From: Sphingosinithalassobacter sp. CS137
Lineage (GTDB): Bacteria; Pseudomonadota; Alphaproteobacteria; Sphingomonadales; Sphingomonadaceae
Assembly: GCF_014334115.1 (NCBI RefSeq)
Contig: NZ_CP060494.1
Coordinates: 496,001-560,000, forward strand
Length of the DNA: 64,000 nucleotides
Reading direction: 5' to 3'
Of the stretch, positions 7,730 through 17,579 are shown piece by piece. The translations under genes were made by a program, and so were the position numbers. The notes under the pieces were generated by a model, which did no database searches, was not told where the DNA came from, and saw only the letters and a program-made list of their open reading frames with translations. Within the stretch, counting starts at the first letter, position 1. Every line of letters starts with the position of its first letter.

Positions 7730-9370
7730 TCACACCTCCACGATCAGCACATCGACGACCGGCTTCTTGCCCGTCCAGCGTGTCGCCGCCCGCCGCACCG
7801 CGAGCCGCACCGCCTCGCGCAGCGCATCGATATCGCGCCCTTCATAGCCGCGAACGGCCTTCGCCGCAGCCTCCGCCGCTTCGGCGAGGAACGGCTCGCG
7901 ATCCTCCTCGACCGGCACGCCCTGGAGGCGGATTTCCGGATTGCCGCGCAGCACCCGCCCCTGCCCGATCGCGACCGCGACCGAAATCTGGCCGTTGAGG
8001 CCCAGCTTGCGGCGCTCGTTGATCGTGCCGCCGTCCGCAGGAAGGATCACGTCGCCGTCCAGCACGAGTCGGCCGACGGGCGCCTGCCCAACGACCTCGG
8101 GCGTGCCGGGCGCCAGGCGGATCACCTCGCCGTTCACCTGAAACACCGCACCGGGGACCCCCTGCTGCACGCCGAACCGGGCCTGCTCGATCAGATGACG
8201 CACCTCGCCATGGACCGGCAGCAGGATCTGGGGCCGGATCCAGCGATACATCTCGGCCAGCTCGGGGCGACCCGGATGTCCCGAAACGTGAACGAATGCC
8301 TGGCGATCGGTGACGATCTCGACGCCCTTGTGGGCGATCGTGTTCATGATCCGGCCGATCGCCAGCTCGTTGCCGGGGATCTGCTTGGAGGAAAAGACGA
8401 CCAGATCGCCCTTGTCGAGCTTGATCTGATGGGTGCCGTCCGCGATCCGCGCGAGCGCCGCGCGCGGCTCGCCCTGCCCCCCCGTGGCGACGATCATCAC
8501 GCGCTCGCGCGGCAGCCGCATCGCGGTATCGAAGTCGATGGTGTCCGGAAAATCGCGGAGATAGCCGGACGCCTTGGCAACCCGCAGGATCCGGTCGAGC
8601 GAACGGCCGGCGACGCACAGCTCGCGGCCGGTGTCGCGCGCGACTTCGCCCAGTGTCTGCAACCGTGCGGCATTGGACGCGAAGGTGGTGACGAGGACGC
8701 GGCCCTTGGCGCCCGCGATCACTTCGTCGAGGCCCTTGCGCACCTCGGCTTCGGAACCGGACGCCTGGGCATTGAAGACGTTGGTGGAATCGCAGACGAG
8801 CGCCAGCACGCCCTCGTCGCCGATCGCGCTCAGCTCCGCGCCGGTCGAAGGCTCGCCGAGCAGCGGTGCCTCGTCGAGCTTCCAGTCGCCAGTATGGAAG
8901 ACGCGGCCATGGGGCGTGTCGATCAGCACCGCATTGCCCTCGGGAATCGAATGGGCGAGCGGCACATAGCGGAAACCGAACGGCCCGAGCCGGAAGCTGC
9001 CCTCGCGCTCGATCACGTTCAGCTCGACGCGGTCGGCAATGCCCTCCTCCTCCAGCTTTCCGCGGATCAGGCCGGCGGTGAACGGAGTGGCGAAAAGCGG
9101 CACGCCGAGATCGCCCGCCAGATAAGGCAAGGCGCCGATATGATCCTCATGCCCATGGGTGAGGACGATGCCGAGCAGATCGTCGAGCCGCTCCTCGATG
9201 AACTGAAGATCGGGCAGGATCACGTCGATGCCGGGATAGCCCGCGTCACCGAAGGTGATGCCGCAATCCACCATCACCCATTTTCCCTGGGTGCCATAGA
9301 GATTGACGTTCATTCCGATCTCGCCCGATCCACCGAGCGCGACGAAGAGCAATTCGTTCCTGGGAGTCAC
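7730..9370 (-). CDS. rnj: Ribonuclease J family beta-CASP metallo-hydrolase
   Basis: A 546-aa beta-CASP ribonuclease acting on mRNA and rRNA precursors as endo- and 5'-exonuclease. The metallo-beta-lactamase signature THGHEDHIG (residues 71-79) supplies zinc ligands. Further motifs are HTGDWKLDE and, in the beta-CASP insertion, ATGGQGEPRAAL and VHVSGHPGRPEL. The C-terminal domain follows after about residue 440. The start is a GTG at 9370 with AGGA six bases upstream, giving the family N terminus MTPRNELLFVALGGSGEIG. It follows coaX and precedes DUF1467. The order nuoN-birA-coaX-rnj is a conserved alphaproteobacterial arrangement. Confidence 0.95.
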   Translation of the reverse strand: MTPRNELLFVALGGSGEIGMNVNLYGTQGKWVMVDCGITFGDAGYPGIDVILPDLQFIEERLDDLLGIVLTHGHEDHIGALPYLAGDLGVPLFATPFTAGLIRGKLEEEGIADRVELNVIEREGSFRLGPFGFRYVPLAHSIPEGNAVLIDTPHGRVFHTGDWKLDEAPLLGEPSTGAELSAIGDEGVLALVCDSTNVFNAQASGSEAEVRKGLDEVIAGAKGRVLVTTFASNAARLQTLGEVARDTGRELCVAGRSLDRILRVAKASGYLRDFPDTIDFDTAMRLPRERVMIVATGGQGEPRAALARIADGTHQIKLDKGDLVVFSSKQIPGNELAIGRIMNTIAHKGVEIVTDRQAFVHVSGHPGRPELAEMYRWIRPQILLPVHGEVRHLIEQARFGVQQGVPGAVFQVNGEVIRLAPGTPEVVGQAPVGRLVLDGDVILPADGGTINERRKLGLNGQISVAVAIGQGRVLRGNPEIRLQGVPVEEDREPFLAEAAEAAAKAVRGYEGRDIDALREAVRLAVRRAATRWTGKKPVVDVLIVEV

Positions 9371-9463
9371 TGATATCCTAACGTTTGGCGCCGAATGGGC
9401 CGTACCGGGATGAAAGCAGACAGATAGGAAGGGCCGGCCGGTTTTGCACGTGCACGCCCGCTC
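9371..9463 (-). promoter_or_regulatory. Leader between coaX and rnj
   Basis: A 93-base gap, the longest in the birA-coaX-rnj run. It contains a GGCCGGCC and a GCACGTGC palindrome near its coaX end and the rnj ribosome-binding site AGGA at its rnj end. It may hold a separate rnj promoter or a processing site. I cannot identify -35/-10 boxes with confidence. Confidence 0.3.
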
Positions 9464-10237
9464 CTACCGGAGCCGCTCCCACAGCATCGCCAGCCCCTGG
9501 ATCGTCAGGTCGGGCTCGATCGCGTCGAACACGTCCGTCTGCTCTTCGAACAAGACGGCCAGCCCGCCCGTGGCGATCACCTTGGCAGGCCGGCCGATCT
9601 CCGCCTTCATGCGTGCGACCAGCCCCTCGATCATCGCGACATAGCCCCAATAAATGCCGATGTGCATCTGATCGACCGTGTTGCGCCCGATGACGCTCGG
9701 CCCCTGTGGCGCCTCGATCGCGATCCGCGGCAGCTTAGCGGCGGCGCTCACCAGCGCATCGAGCGACAAATTGATTCCCGGGGCAATGATTCCGCCCTTA
9801 TAGGCGCCGCTGAAATCGACAACGTCGAACGTAGTGGCGGTGCCGAAATCGATCAGGATCAGATCGCCGTCGTGCCGCGCATGGGCGGCCAGCACGTTGA
9901 GCGCGCGATCGGCGCCCAGGCTCTGCGGCTCCTCAACATCGAGCGCAAAAGTCCATTGCGCCTCGCCCTGCCCCGCGACCACCGGATCGGTGCCGAAATA
10001 TTTGCGGCTCAGCACCTGAAGGTTATGGAGCGCCCGCGGCACAACTGTGCCGATGATCACGCCGGAAACGATCGAGCGGTCGAGATCTTCCAGCTGCAGG
10101 AGCTGGCTCAGCCAGACTGCATATTCGTCGGCGGTGCGCCGCGGATCGGTCGCGATCCGCCAGCGCGCGCGGATCGCCGTGCCGTCGACAAGCGCAAAGA
10201 CGACGTTCGTATTGCCGGCATCGATCGCAAGCAGCAT
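9464..10237 (-). CDS. coaX: Type III pantothenate kinase
   Basis: First step of coenzyme A synthesis: ATP-dependent phosphorylation of pantothenate, cytoplasmic. The 257-aa protein begins with the ASKHA phosphate-binding motif [16 protein letters not shown] and continues with [11 protein letters not shown] and [13 protein letters not shown], all diagnostic of CoaX rather than CoaA. ASKHA-fold type III enzymes need a monovalent cation and are not inhibited by CoA (known for the family). It starts 19 bases after the birA stop, consistent with co-transcription. Confidence 0.95.
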   Translation of the reverse strand: MLLAIDAGNTNVVFALVDGTAIRARWRIATDPRRTADEYAVWLSQLLQLEDLDRSIVSGVIIGTVVPRALHNLQVLSRKYFGTDPVVAGQGEAQWTFALDVEEPQSLGADRALNVLAAHARHDGDLILIDFGTATTFDVVDFSGAYKGGIIAPGINLSLDALVSAAAKLPRIAIEAPQGPSVIGRNTVDQMHIGIYWGYVAMIEGLVARMKAEIGRPAKVIATGGLAVLFEEQTDVFDAIEPDLTIQGLAMLWERLR

Positions 10238-10256
10238 GGGACCTTGGGCTCTTTCT

Positions 10257-10961
10257 TCAGATCAGGAACACGTCGCCGGCGTGCATGACATGAGTGCTTC
10301 CGTCCGCCAAGCGCAGGATGAGCGCGCCGTCTCGATCAAGCCCCGCGAACAGGCCCTCGACGGTGCTTCCGTCGGACGTGCGTGCGGTGAGCGCCGTATC
10401 GCGCGGATGCGCGCGATCGATCCAGCGATCACGCACCGGCGCCAGCCCCTCGCTGCGCCAGCGGGCGAGCCACCGGGCGAAGGTTTCGGCCAGCGTCTCG
10501 ACGAACAGCGACGGATCGGGAGCGGCGCCGTGCGCGGCGAGGCTGGTTACCGGACGGTCGAGCCCTTCGGGATGGTGCGACAGGTTGGCGCCAAAGCCGA
10601 TCACCACGACGTCGCCCGCCCGCTCGAGCAGGATGCCGGCCAGTTTCGCGCCCGCCAGCATCAGGTCGTTCGGCCATTTCAGCGCGAGACCGGAGCGATC
10701 CCCGCGAAGCATGGCGACGGTCTCTTCCAGCGCAACGGCCGCCACCAGCGCGAGCGTGGCAGCGGGCGGATCGCTTCCGCGCAGCCGGACAAGTGTGCTC
10801 GCATAGCAGTTGCCGGGCGGGGACACCCACGACCGCCCTTGGCGGCCCCGCCCCGCCGTCTGGCGTTCGGCGCGCAGCCAAACCCCTTCGGCCGCACCCG
10901 CGCCTGCAAGCGCCAGCAGATCGGCATTGGTCGATCCCGTCTCGCCGACGGTGCGGATCAT
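10257..10961 (-). CDS. birA: Biotin--[acetyl-CoA-carboxylase] ligase
   Basis: Attaches biotin to biotin carboxyl carrier protein via biotinyl-AMP. At 234 aa it is the short form without an N-terminal DNA-binding domain, so it should be a ligase only and not a repressor. Motifs are [21 protein letters not shown] (biotinyl-AMP loop), [18 protein letters not shown] and [12 protein letters not shown]-terminal SH3-like domain ends in [11 protein letters not shown]. The ATG at 10961 lies five bases after the nuoN stop, so it is translated from the end of the nuo transcript. Confidence 0.93.
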   Translation of the reverse strand: MIRTVGETGSTNADLLALAGAGAAEGVWLRAERQTAGRGRQGRSWVSPPGNCYASTLVRLRGSDPPAATLALVAAVALEETVAMLRGDRSGLALKWPNDLMLAGAKLAGILLERAGDVVVIGFGANLSHHPEGLDRPVTSLAAHGAAPDPSLFVETLAETFARWLARWRSEGLAPVRDRWIDRAHPRDTALTARTSDGSTVEGLFAGLDRDGALILRLADGSTHVMHAGDVFLI

Positions 10962-10966
10962 CCCCG

Positions 10967-12421
10967 TCAGAAGAGCGCCCGCGCCGCGTTCATCGTCCAG
11001 AAGCCGAGCACCGGGATCAGGAGATAGCCGAGCGGCGATATGAACGCCGCCGTCAGCACGATCAGCCCGCCTTCGACCGGACCCGTACCGCGCGCGAAGG
11101 CGGGAGCGGGCGCATCGAAGTACATCGTCTTGACGATCTTGAGATAATAGAAGGCGCCGATCACCGAGGCGACGATACCGATCACCGCCAGCGGGAACAG
11201 GCCGGCCCGAACCGCCGCCTCGAACACTTCGAATTTCGCCCAGAAGCCGAATAGCGGCGGAATACCCGCGAGGCTGAACATGAACATCGCCAAAGCCAGC
11301 GCCAGCGCAGGCCGTGTGCGCGACATGCCGGAGAGGCTGGCGATCGTCTCGATCGTCTGGCCATCGTCCCCGCGCATCTGGAGCACCACCAGGAAGCTGC
11401 CGAGCGTCATCACGACATAGATGGTCATGTAGAAAAGGACGCTGGCGACCCCCTCCTGCGTACCGGCGGCAAGGCCGATCAGCGCAAATCCGACGTTGTT
11501 GATCGACGAATAGGCAAGCAGCCGCTTGATGTTGGTCTGGCCGATCGCGGCAACCGCGCCAAGGATGATCGAGGCGAGGCTGGCGAACACGACGATCTGC
11601 CGCCAGTCGCCGACCGCAGGCGCCATCGCTTCCATCGCGACGCGCACCGCGAGCGCGACTGCCGCGACCTTCGGCGCCGAAGCGAAGAAGGCAGTGACCG
11701 GCGTAGGTGCGCCTTCGTACACGTCGGGCGTCCACATATGGAACGGCACGGCCGAGATCTTGAACGCCAGCCCGGCGAAAACGAACACCAGTCCGAACAA
11801 CAGCCCGATCGAGCGCTCCTCACCGGTGACGGCATAGGCCAGCGCGATCCCGTCGAACAGGGTGGTGCCCGAGAAGCCATAGACCAGCGAAATGCCGTAG
11901 AGCAGGATTCCGCTCGCCAGCGCGCCCAGCACGAAATATTTCAGCCCCGCCTCGGCCGAGCGCGCATCGCGGCGCATGAAGCTGGCCAGGACATAAGCCG
12001 CGAGGCTCTGAAGCTCGAGCCCGACATAGAGCGTGATGAGATCCCCGGCGGAGACCATCATGCCCATGCCCGCGGCTGAGAAGAGAATCAGCACCGGATA
12101 TTCGGGCCGGAGATCATCGCCGCTAGTGCGTGCGAAGAACTTCGGCGCGATCACCACGGCGACCGCCGCCGCACCGAAGATCAGCACCTTGGCGAAGGCT
12201 GCGAAACTGTCGGCGCGATAAAGGCCGTAGAATGCCTCGCCGCCCGCCGAGGCCGGACCGGCGAGCGCGATCCCCGCACCCGCGAGAACCGCCACCGCGG
12301 CGATACTGACGGCGCGGGTCGCGCTCTGGCCGCCCCAGGCGGCGACGAGCATGAGGACAATGCCGCCGACCGCGAGCACCAGCTCGGGAAGCGCCATCAT
12401 CAGCTGAGTCGAATAGTCCAT
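10967..12421 (-). CDS. nuoN: NADH-quinone oxidoreductase subunit N
   Basis: Antiporter-like proton-pumping membrane subunit of complex I, 484 aa, about 14 helices. The helix-5 glutamate lies in YVGLELQSLAAYVLASF. The helix-7 lysine lies in FKISAVPFHMWTPDVYEGAP, followed by TPVTAFFASAPKVAAVAL. I start it at the ATG at 12421, which overlaps the nuoM stop by one base (TGATG), although the frame is open further upstream inside nuoM. It is the last nuo gene. Confidence 0.95.
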   Translation of the reverse strand: MDYSTQLMMALPELVLAVGGIVLMLVAAWGGQSATRAVSIAAVAVLAGAGIALAGPASAGGEAFYGLYRADSFAAFAKVLIFGAAAVAVVIAPKFFARTSGDDLRPEYPVLILFSAAGMGMMVSAGDLITLYVGLELQSLAAYVLASFMRRDARSAEAGLKYFVLGALASGILLYGISLVYGFSGTTLFDGIALAYAVTGEERSIGLLFGLVFVFAGLAFKISAVPFHMWTPDVYEGAPTPVTAFFASAPKVAAVALAVRVAMEAMAPAVGDWRQIVVFASLASIILGAVAAIGQTNIKRLLAYSSINNVGFALIGLAAGTQEGVASVLFYMTIYVVMTLGSFLVVLQMRGDDGQTIETIASLSGMSRTRPALALALAMFMFSLAGIPPLFGFWAKFEVFEAAVRAGLFPLAVIGIVASVIGAFYYLKIVKTMYFDAPAPAFARGTGPVEGGLIVLTAAFISPLGYLLIPVLGFWTMNAARALF

Positions 12422-13983
12422 CAGTGCGCCTCCCCGTGCGCCGGGGCCGTTTCGCCATGCCCGCCTTCGAGACCGTGCCCGGCCGCGGCCGGATTGCCCG
12501 GCGTGGGCCGTGAATCGCCGATCGGGCGGGCGCGGTCGACCCGCTCGACCAGCCGGGCGACGTCGGCGCGCATCGGGGCGAGGAACGGTTCGGGATAGAC
12601 GCCCATCCACAGCACCACCGCCGCGATCGGCGCCAGCAGCGAGATTTCGCGCATGCTGAGATCAGGCATGGCGGCGGCATCGGCATTCCGCTGCACGCCG
12701 AACACGACCCGGCGATAGAGCCAAAGCATGTAGCCCGCAGCCAGGATGATGCCGGTGGTGCACAGGAGCGCCGCCCAGGTGGAGACCTGATAGGTCCCGG
12801 CAAGGCTCAGGAACTCGCCGACGAAACCGCTGGTCCCCGGCAGGCCGATCGATCCCATGGTGAAGAGCAGGAACAGCACTGCATAGCGCGGCATGTTGAC
12901 GGCCAAGCCGCCGTAGCGGTCGATCTCGCGGGTATGCAGCCGGTCGTAGATCACGCCGACGCACAGGAAGAGCGCGCCCGAAACCAGCCCGTGGCTGAGC
13001 ATCACCACCATCGCGCCTTCGATGCCCTGGGCATTGAACGCGAACAGGCCGATGGTGACGATCGCCATATGCGCGACCGAGGAATAGGCGATCAGCTTCT
13101 TCATGTCCTGCTGCACCAGCGCGACGAGGCTGGTGTAGATCACCGCGATCGCCGACAGGCCGAAGACCAGCCAGACGAGCTGCGCCGAAGCTTCGGGAAA
13201 CATCGGCAGGCTGAACCGCAGGAAGCCGTATCCGCCCAGCTTCAGCAGCACGCCCGCCAGGATCACCGACCCGGCGGTCGGCGCCTGGACATGCGCGTCG
13301 GGCAGCCAGGTGTGCACCGGCCACATCGGCATCTTGACCGCGAACGACGCGAAGAAGGCGAGCCACAGCCAGATCTGGACGTCCGGCGGGAAATCATAGG
13401 CCATCAGCGTCGGGATGTCGGTCGTGCCGGCGGTCACCGACATGTAGAGCATCGCGATCAGCATCACGAGCGAGCCGAGCAGCGTGTACAGGAAGAATTT
13501 GTACGAGGCGTAGATGCGGTTCGCGCCGCCCCAGATGCCGATGATGAGATACATCGGAATGAGACCGGCTTCGAAGAACATGTAGAACAGGAAGATGTCC
13601 TGCGCGGCGAAGGTGCCGATCATCAGCACTTCGGTGAGCAGGAACAGCGCCATATATTCGGGCACGCGCTCGGTGATCGCGCGCCAGCTCGCGCCGATGC
13701 AAATCGGCATCAGGAAGACGCTGAGCATGATCAGCATCAGCGCGAAACCGTCGATGCCGAGCGCCCAGCCGAAACGGCCGAACAGCGGCAGATACTCGAC
13801 GAACTGCCATTGCGCGCCGCCGACGTCGAAATTCGCCCAGACGATGCAGCCGAGTACGAAGTCGATCAGCGTGGCGACCAGCGCGATCGTGCGCGCAGCG
13901 CCAGCGCTCGCGAAGAGGCACAGCACCGCCGCCACTGCGGGAACGGCAAGCATGATCGAGAGCATGGGGAGATTTTCCATCAC
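12421..13983 (-). CDS. nuoM: NADH-quinone oxidoreductase subunit M
   Basis: Antiporter-like membrane subunit, 520 aa. Signature residues are the glutamate in FYMFFEAGLIPMYLIIGIWGG and the lysine in VKMPMWPVHTWLPDAHVQAP. The C terminus carries a hydrophilic Pro/His-rich tail after the last helix (about residues 490-520, GHGLEGGHGETAPAHGEAH) that is not part of the usual fold. The start is a double ATG at 13983; the second ATG is equally possible. It lies seven bases after nuoL and overlaps nuoN by one base. Confidence 0.95.
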   Translation of the reverse strand: MMENLPMLSIMLAVPAVAAVLCLFASAGAARTIALVATLIDFVLGCIVWANFDVGGAQWQFVEYLPLFGRFGWALGIDGFALMLIMLSVFLMPICIGASWRAITERVPEYMALFLLTEVLMIGTFAAQDIFLFYMFFEAGLIPMYLIIGIWGGANRIYASYKFFLYTLLGSLVMLIAMLYMSVTAGTTDIPTLMAYDFPPDVQIWLWLAFFASFAVKMPMWPVHTWLPDAHVQAPTAGSVILAGVLLKLGGYGFLRFSLPMFPEASAQLVWLVFGLSAIAVIYTSLVALVQQDMKKLIAYSSVAHMAIVTIGLFAFNAQGIEGAMVVMLSHGLVSGALFLCVGVIYDRLHTREIDRYGGLAVNMPRYAVLFLLFTMGSIGLPGTSGFVGEFLSLAGTYQVSTWAALLCTTGIILAAGYMLWLYRRVVFGVQRNADAAAMPDLSMREISLLAPIAAVVLWMGVYPEPFLAPMRADVARLVERVDRARPIGDSRPTPGNPAAAGHGLEGGHGETAPAHGEAH

Positions 13984-13990
13984 TCCGCCC

Positions 13991-16105
13991 TCACCGCGTC
14001 ACGACCCAGGTGACCGCGGCCGTGAGCCCGATCAGCATGATGAAGGCATAGGTATAGACATATCCCGATTGGAGCCGCCCGCTGGCGACGCTGCCCCATT
14101 GCACCACCCGCGCCAGGCCGTTGGGGCCGAAGCGGTCGATCGTGCCTTCGTCACCTGCCTTCCAGAAGAAGCGGCCGATTGCCAGCGCCGGGCGCACGAA
14201 GACGATGTTGTAGAGTTCGTCGAAATACCATTTCCGCAGCAGGAAGGCATAGACGACGCGGAACGTATCCGCGGCGCGCGCCGGGAAACCGGGAGAGACG
14301 ATATAGGCGAGCCAGGCGGTGACGAGCCCTGCCAGCATCGCCACGGTCGCCGAAATCTTCACCCACAGCGGCACTTCGTGCATCGCGTGCGCAAGATGCG
14401 CGTCATGGAAGAGGCTGCCGCGCCAGAATTGCTCGCCGGCCTCGACCTCGATGAAGAAATGGTGGAACACGAAGCCCGCCAGCACCGCACCCAGCGTGAG
14501 CACCAGCAGCGGGACCAGCATCACCCAAGGGCTCTCGTGCGGATGATAACCGCCGGTGCCCTCGGGCGCATACTGCTCCGCCGCTTCGGGCGCAGGCGCA
14601 TGGCCGGCATCCTCGGCCGCGGGGTTGTCGATCACGTCATGGCCGTGCGCACGCCCGTCCTCGGCGCCATGGCCATCGCCATGATGGTGCGCGTCGTGCA
14701 CCGCATGCTGGATATGCTCGGAAGCGATCCAGCGCGGCTGCTGCCAGAAGGTGAGGAACATCAGCCGCCACGAGTAGAAGCTCGTCAGCAGCGCGACGAT
14801 CACGCCCACCCAGAATGCGGGCGCCGCGCCTGCCGCCCAAGCGGCTTCGATGATCGCATCCTTCGAATGGAAGCCGGCGAAACCGATCGGCGCGTTGCCG
14901 AAGATCCCGGGAATCCCGACGCCGGTGATCGCCAGCGTTCCCGCCATCATCGCCCAGAAGGTGATCGGGATCGCCTTCCGCAGCCCACCGTAGAAGCGCA
15001 TGTCCTGCTCGTGGTGCATCGCGTGGATCACGCTCCCCGCGCCGAGGAACAGCAGCGCCTTGAAGAAGGCGTGGGTGAACAGGTGGAACATCGCCGCGCC
15101 GTACATGCCGACGCCGGCGGCGAAGAACATGTAGCCGAGCTGCGAACAGGTCGAATAGGCGATCACGCGCTTGATATCGGTCTGCACCAGCGCGACGGAG
15201 GCCGCGAACAGGCAGGTGGCGGCGCCGATGAAGGTGACGAAGCCGAGCGCGATCGGCGCGGCCTCGAACATCGGCGAGAGGCGGCACACCATGAACACGC
15301 CCGCCGTGACCATCGTCGCGGCGTGGATCAGCGCGGACACCGGCGTCGGGCCTTCCATCGCGTCGGGAAGCCAGGTGTGCAGCCCGAGCTGGGCCGACTT
15401 GCCCATCGCTCCGATGAACAGCAGCAGGCAGAGCAGCGTCATCGTATCGACGCGATAGCCAAGGAAGCCGATCGTGGAGCCGGCCATTGCTGGAGCGGCC
15501 TCGAGGATCGCGGGGATCGAGATCGTGCCGAACACCAGAAACGTGCCGAAGATGCCGAGCATGAAGCCCAGATCGCCGACGCGGTTGACGACGAAGGCCT
15601 TGATCGCAGCGGCGTTGGCGCTCGGCTTGCGGAACCAGAATCCGATCAGCAGGTAGGAAGCGAGGCCGACGCCTTCCCAGCCGAAGAACATCTGGACCAG
15701 ATTGTCCGCCGTCACGAGCATCAGCATCGCGAAGGTAAACAGCGACAGATAGGCGAAGAACCGCGGCTGATCCGGGTCCTCGGCCATATAGCCCCAGCTG
15801 TAGAGATGGACGAGCGCCGAGACGCTGGTGATCACGACCAGCATCACCGCGGTCAGCGCATCGACGCGCAGCGCCCAATCGACCGACATGTCGCCCGAGA
15901 CGAACCAGGTGAAGACGGGCGCGACGCCGGCCTCAAGCGTTCCCGACAGGAAGCCGAGGAAGATCGGCCAGCTGAGCCCGCACGCAATGAACAGCGCGCC
16001 CGTCGTCACGAGCTTGGGAAACGCAGTCCCGAACGCACGGTTCGAAAGGCCGGCGACGATCGCCGCCAGCAGCGGAAGCCCGACGATGAAGTGAATTGCC
16101 TGCAC
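13991..16105 (-). CDS. nuoL: NADH-quinone oxidoreductase subunit L
   Basis: Largest antiporter-like subunit, 704 aa, at the distal end of the membrane arm, with the lateral helix in the C-terminal part. Key motifs are [19 protein letters not shown] (glutamate) and [19 protein letters not shown] (lysine). Between about residues 460 and 525 there is a hydrophilic insert rich in histidine and acid ([18 protein letters not shown]). The start is GTG at 16105, seven bases after nuoK. Related subunits are about 610-700 aa, so the insert accounts for part of the length. Confidence 0.95.
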   Translation of the reverse strand: MQAIHFIVGLPLLAAIVAGLSNRAFGTAFPKLVTTGALFIACGLSWPIFLGFLSGTLEAGVAPVFTWFVSGDMSVDWALRVDALTAVMLVVITSVSALVHLYSWGYMAEDPDQPRFFAYLSLFTFAMLMLVTADNLVQMFFGWEGVGLASYLLIGFWFRKPSANAAAIKAFVVNRVGDLGFMLGIFGTFLVFGTISIPAILEAAPAMAGSTIGFLGYRVDTMTLLCLLLFIGAMGKSAQLGLHTWLPDAMEGPTPVSALIHAATMVTAGVFMVCRLSPMFEAAPIALGFVTFIGAATCLFAASVALVQTDIKRVIAYSTCSQLGYMFFAAGVGMYGAAMFHLFTHAFFKALLFLGAGSVIHAMHHEQDMRFYGGLRKAIPITFWAMMAGTLAITGVGIPGIFGNAPIGFAGFHSKDAIIEAAWAAGAAPAFWVGVIVALLTSFYSWRLMFLTFWQQPRWIASEHIQHAVHDAHHHGDGHGAEDGRAHGHDVIDNPAAEDAGHAPAPEAAEQYAPEGTGGYHPHESPWVMLVPLLVLTLGAVLAGFVFHHFFIEVEAGEQFWRGSLFHDAHLAHAMHEVPLWVKISATVAMLAGLVTAWLAYIVSPGFPARAADTFRVVYAFLLRKWYFDELYNIVFVRPALAIGRFFWKAGDEGTIDRFGPNGLARVVQWGSVASGRLQSGYVYTYAFIMLIGLTAAVTWVVTR

Positions 16106-16112
16106 CGGACGT

Positions 16113-16418
16113 TTACCCCTTCATCCGGTTGACGTCGTCGACCGCGATCGAACCGCGGCCGCGGAAGTAGATGACGAGAATGGCGAGGCCGATCGCCGCC
16201 TCGCCCGCCGCGACCGTCAGCACGAACATCGCGAAGACCTGTCCGACCAGATCGCCCAGCGCCGCCGAGAAAGCGACGAGATTGAGGTTCACCGAGAGCA
16301 GGATCAGCTCGATCGCCATCAGGATGACGATCAGATTCTTGCGGTTGAGGAAGATCCCCAGCACGCCGAGCGTGAACAGGACGGCCCCCACGACCAGATA
16401 ATGCGTGACTCCGATCAC
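16113..16418 (-). CDS. nuoK: NADH-quinone oxidoreductase subunit K
   Basis: A 101-aa membrane subunit with three helices. The two membrane glutamates needed for proton translocation are present, in [16 protein letters not shown] (helix 2) and [13 protein letters not shown] (helix 3). It overlaps the nuoJ stop by four bases (ATGA), so the two are translationally coupled. Confidence 0.96.
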   Translation of the reverse strand: MIGVTHYLVVGAVLFTLGVLGIFLNRKNLIVILMAIELILLSVNLNLVAFSAALGDLVGQVFAMFVLTVAAGEAAIGLAILVIYFRGRGSIAVDDVNRMKG

Positions 16419-17026
16419 AGATCGACTCCCTTGCCGACCGGCGGCTTGGCCATGCGGATCGCGTCCTTCGAACGGCGGTTGATCTGGCGCGAGACGTTCT
16501 GGCGCGTCACGCCACCGCGATGGCGATACGTGAGCACGATGGCACCGATCATCGCGACCAGCAGGATCAGCCCGGCTGCCTCGAACGCGAACAGATAGCG
16601 CGAATAGAGCAGCCGCCCGACCGCCTCGATGTTCGGCACGCCGGCCTCGATCGGGCTGATCCGGCGGCTAAGCTCGATCCCGCCCACGCTCCACGCGCCC
16701 ACCGCGATGAAGATCTCGGCGACCAGCGCCACGGCGAGCGCGAGGCCCACCGCCGCATAGCGCACGAATCCGGCGCGCAGCTCCGCGAAATCGATGTTGA
16801 GCATCATCACGACGAAGAGGAACAGCACCGCGACCGCGCCGACATAGACGATGACCAGCAGCATCGCGATGAACTCCGCGCCGACGAGCAGCATCAGACC
16901 GGCGGCGTTGAAGAACGCCATGATCAGCCAGAGCACCGAATGCACGGGATTGCGCGAGAAGATCACCATCACTGCGGAGGCGATCACCACGACGGCGAAG
17001 AGATAAAAGGCGATAGCCTGGATCAC
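16415..17026 (-). CDS. nuoJ: NADH-quinone oxidoreductase subunit J
   Basis: A 203-aa membrane subunit with five helices. The conserved helix 3, [18 protein letters not shown], carries the tyrosine of the pi-bulge that moves between the closed and open states of complex I. The basic hydrophilic C terminus (about residues 165-203) ends in [12 protein letters not shown]. It starts with GTG at 17026 without a strong ribosome-binding site. A 67-base gap separates it from nuoI, the largest gap inside the operon; I see no gene in it. Confidence 0.95.
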   Translation of the reverse strand: MIQAIAFYLFAVVVIASAVMVIFSRNPVHSVLWLIMAFFNAAGLMLLVGAEFIAMLLVIVYVGAVAVLFLFVVMMLNIDFAELRAGFVRYAAVGLALAVALVAEIFIAVGAWSVGGIELSRRISPIEAGVPNIEAVGRLLYSRYLFAFEAAGLILLVAMIGAIVLTYRHRGGVTRQNVSRQINRRSKDAIRMAKPPVGKGVDL

Positions 17027-17093
17027 GAGAGTTGCTTGCCCCCAAGGCGCCGGTCGGTCCGGGCAGACGGGTTAGAATCGATTGGCACGCCGC

Positions 17094-17579
17094 TTACCGA
17101 TAGGGTGCGTCGGCGGCAAGGTTCGCCGCGAGGACGCTTTCCCAGCGGTCGCCGTTCGCGAGCAGCTTTTCCTTATGGTAGATCAGCTCCTCGCGGGTTT
17201 CCGTCGCAAATTCGAAGTTCGGCCCTTCGACGATCGCATCCACCGGACATGCTTCCTGGCACAGACCGCAATAGATGCACTTCACCATATCGATGTCGTA
17301 GCGCGTGGTTCGGCGGCTGCCGTCGGCGCGCGGCTCGCTTTCGATGGTGATCGCAAGCGCGGGACAGACCGCCTCGCACAGTTTGCACGCGATGCACCGT
17401 TCCTCGCCATTGGGATAGCGACGCAACGCATGCTCGCCCCGGAACCGCGGCGAGACCGGGTTCTTCTCGTACGGATAATTGATCGTCGCCTTGCGCTTGA
17501 AGAAGTACTTCAAGGTCAGCGCATGCGCCTTGAGGAACTCCCACAGCGTGAAGGATCGGATGGTCTGGGCGAAACTCAT
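17094..17579 (-). CDS. nuoI: NADH-quinone oxidoreductase subunit I
   Basis: Ferredoxin-like subunit of the peripheral arm, 161 aa, holding clusters N6a and N6b. The two 4Fe-4S motifs are [12 protein letters not shown] and [12 protein letters not shown]. The N-terminal amphipathic part ([20 protein letters not shown]) sits on the membrane arm. I use the ATG at 17579, overlapping the nuoH stop by four bases; the open frame extends further into nuoH but encodes nothing family-like there. Confidence 0.96.
   Translation of the reverse strand: MSFAQTIRSFTLWEFLKAHALTLKYFFKRKATINYPYEKNPVSPRFRGEHALRRYPNGEERCIACKLCEAVCPALAITIESEPRADGSRRTTRYDIDMVKCIYCGLCQEACPVDAIVEGPNFEFATETREELIYHKEKLLANGDRWESVLAANLAADAPYR

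Noticed and set aside
13595..16132. 845-codon open frame on the plus strand
   Set aside because: It lies antisense to nuoM and nuoL. The translation is His/Arg/Asp-rich low-complexity sequence without a domain, as expected for the opposite strand of a high-GC gene.
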